Shown one piece after another: positions 6,425-6,711 of a stretch of DNA of 6,711 nucleotides. Within the stretch, counting starts at the first letter, position 1; every line of letters begins with the position of its first letter. The DNA is from Lentisphaeria bacterium (lineage in GTDB: Bacteria > Verrucomicrobiota > Lentisphaeria > Victivallales > UBA1829): the NCBI GenBank assembly GCA_017540385.1, contig JAFYBD010000298.1, positions 1 to 6,711 of the forward strand, read 5' to 3'. Under the pieces are notes generated by a model, which was not told the origin of the DNA, ran no database searches, and saw nothing but the letters and a program-made list of their open reading frames with translations. The position numbers were made by a program, and so were the translations under genes.

Positions 6425-6706
6425 ATGGATACGGTACAACTCGACGGACACGATCTCGACGCCGTCACGCTCCCCACGCAGAATACGAAGATCCTCGTGA
6501 TCCGTGCCCCGCACGGCCTGCTCGGCTGCGGCTACATCTCGGTAGAAACCGCCGCGAAGGTCGGTGATGCGCTCGCGATCGTCTCCGGCGTGGCGAGTTA
6601 CGACGATATGCTGGCGGCCGCCGTGAAAGCGGTCTCCCCGGCCGCCGAAGCACTCGGTGTTCAGCCCGGCATGACCGGTCGCGACGCCCTGCGGAAGCTG
6701 CTGTAA
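6425..6706 (+). CDS. DUF1805 family protein (YunC-like), function unknown
   Basis: This complete 93-residue protein is of typical length for DUF1805, the family of Bacillus subtilis YunC. Recognised landmarks are ILVIRAPHGLLGCGYISVE, with the central conserved cysteine at residue 35 in a G-C-G-Y motif, then VGDALAIVSGV, the acidic YDDMLAA segment, and the C-terminal LGVQPGMTGRDAL. The family is small, soluble and uncharacterised. The conserved cysteine could be a metal ligand or reactive thiol, but that is inference. The ATG start is 10 bases after the DUF1847 stop, with AAGGAG at 6413-6418 starting within that TAA stop codon. The window ends five bases after the stop, so no terminator can be judged and the operon may continue. 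Confidence 0.87.
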   Translation: MDTVQLDGHDLDAVTLPTQNTKILVIRAPHGLLGCGYISVETAAKVGDALAIVSGVASYDDMLAAAVKAVSPAAEALGVQPGMTGRDALRKLL

Positions 6707-6711
6707 GCCAG

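Noticed and set aside
4516..6477. A 653-codon open frame on the minus strand opposite the Fe-S and DUF1847 genes
   Set aside because: It lies exactly opposite two well-supported genes with recognisable families. Its translation is rich in Arg, Ala, Val, Asp and His, as expected from the complement of GC-rich codons, and no known motif is seen.

Overview
The window is a GC-rich, densely packed stretch of bacterial DNA. One partial and eight complete genes all run on the + strand. The gaps between them run from 4-base overlaps (ATGA, GTGA) to 55 bases, so the block reads as one long operon or the inner part of one. No promoter or terminator is evident inside it. Oxygen-sensitive-looking iron-sulfur and cysteine-rich proteins, an exported lipoprotein and high GC suggest an anaerobic bacterium. 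Candidate groups would be Desulfovibrio-like, Synergistota or Lentisphaerota organisms, but this is inference and the sequence does not settle the lineage.

Region 1 (1-4583) encodes two ABC importers of the nitrate/sulfonate/taurine (NitT/TauT, SsuABC/TauABC-like) type in tandem. The first is cut by the window edge: the C-terminal tail of a substrate-binding protein, a permease with an unusual N-terminal extension, and an ATPase. The second is complete: a substrate-binding lipoprotein, an ATPase and a permease. The permease and ATPase genes are in opposite order in the two sets. Matching proteins of the two sets resemble each other, so the sets look like diverged copies rather than unrelated systems.

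Region 2 (4609-6706) encodes three cytoplasmic proteins not normally part of an ABC transporter. They are a 4Fe-4S protein of the epoxyqueuosine reductase (QueG)/reductive dehalogenase fold, a cysteine-rich DUF1847 protein with a Lys/Ala/Pro-rich tail, and a small DUF1805 (YunC-like) protein. The Fe-S protein appears to lack the acidic catalytic residue of true QueG enzymes.

A reasonable reading is that the operon imports one or two related small molecules and passes them to a redox or metal-dependent cytoplasmic pathway made of the three downstream proteins. The substrate cannot be read from sequence. The link of paired NitT/TauT importers, a QueG-like reductase, DUF1847 and DUF1805 is the best candidate for an undescribed system here.
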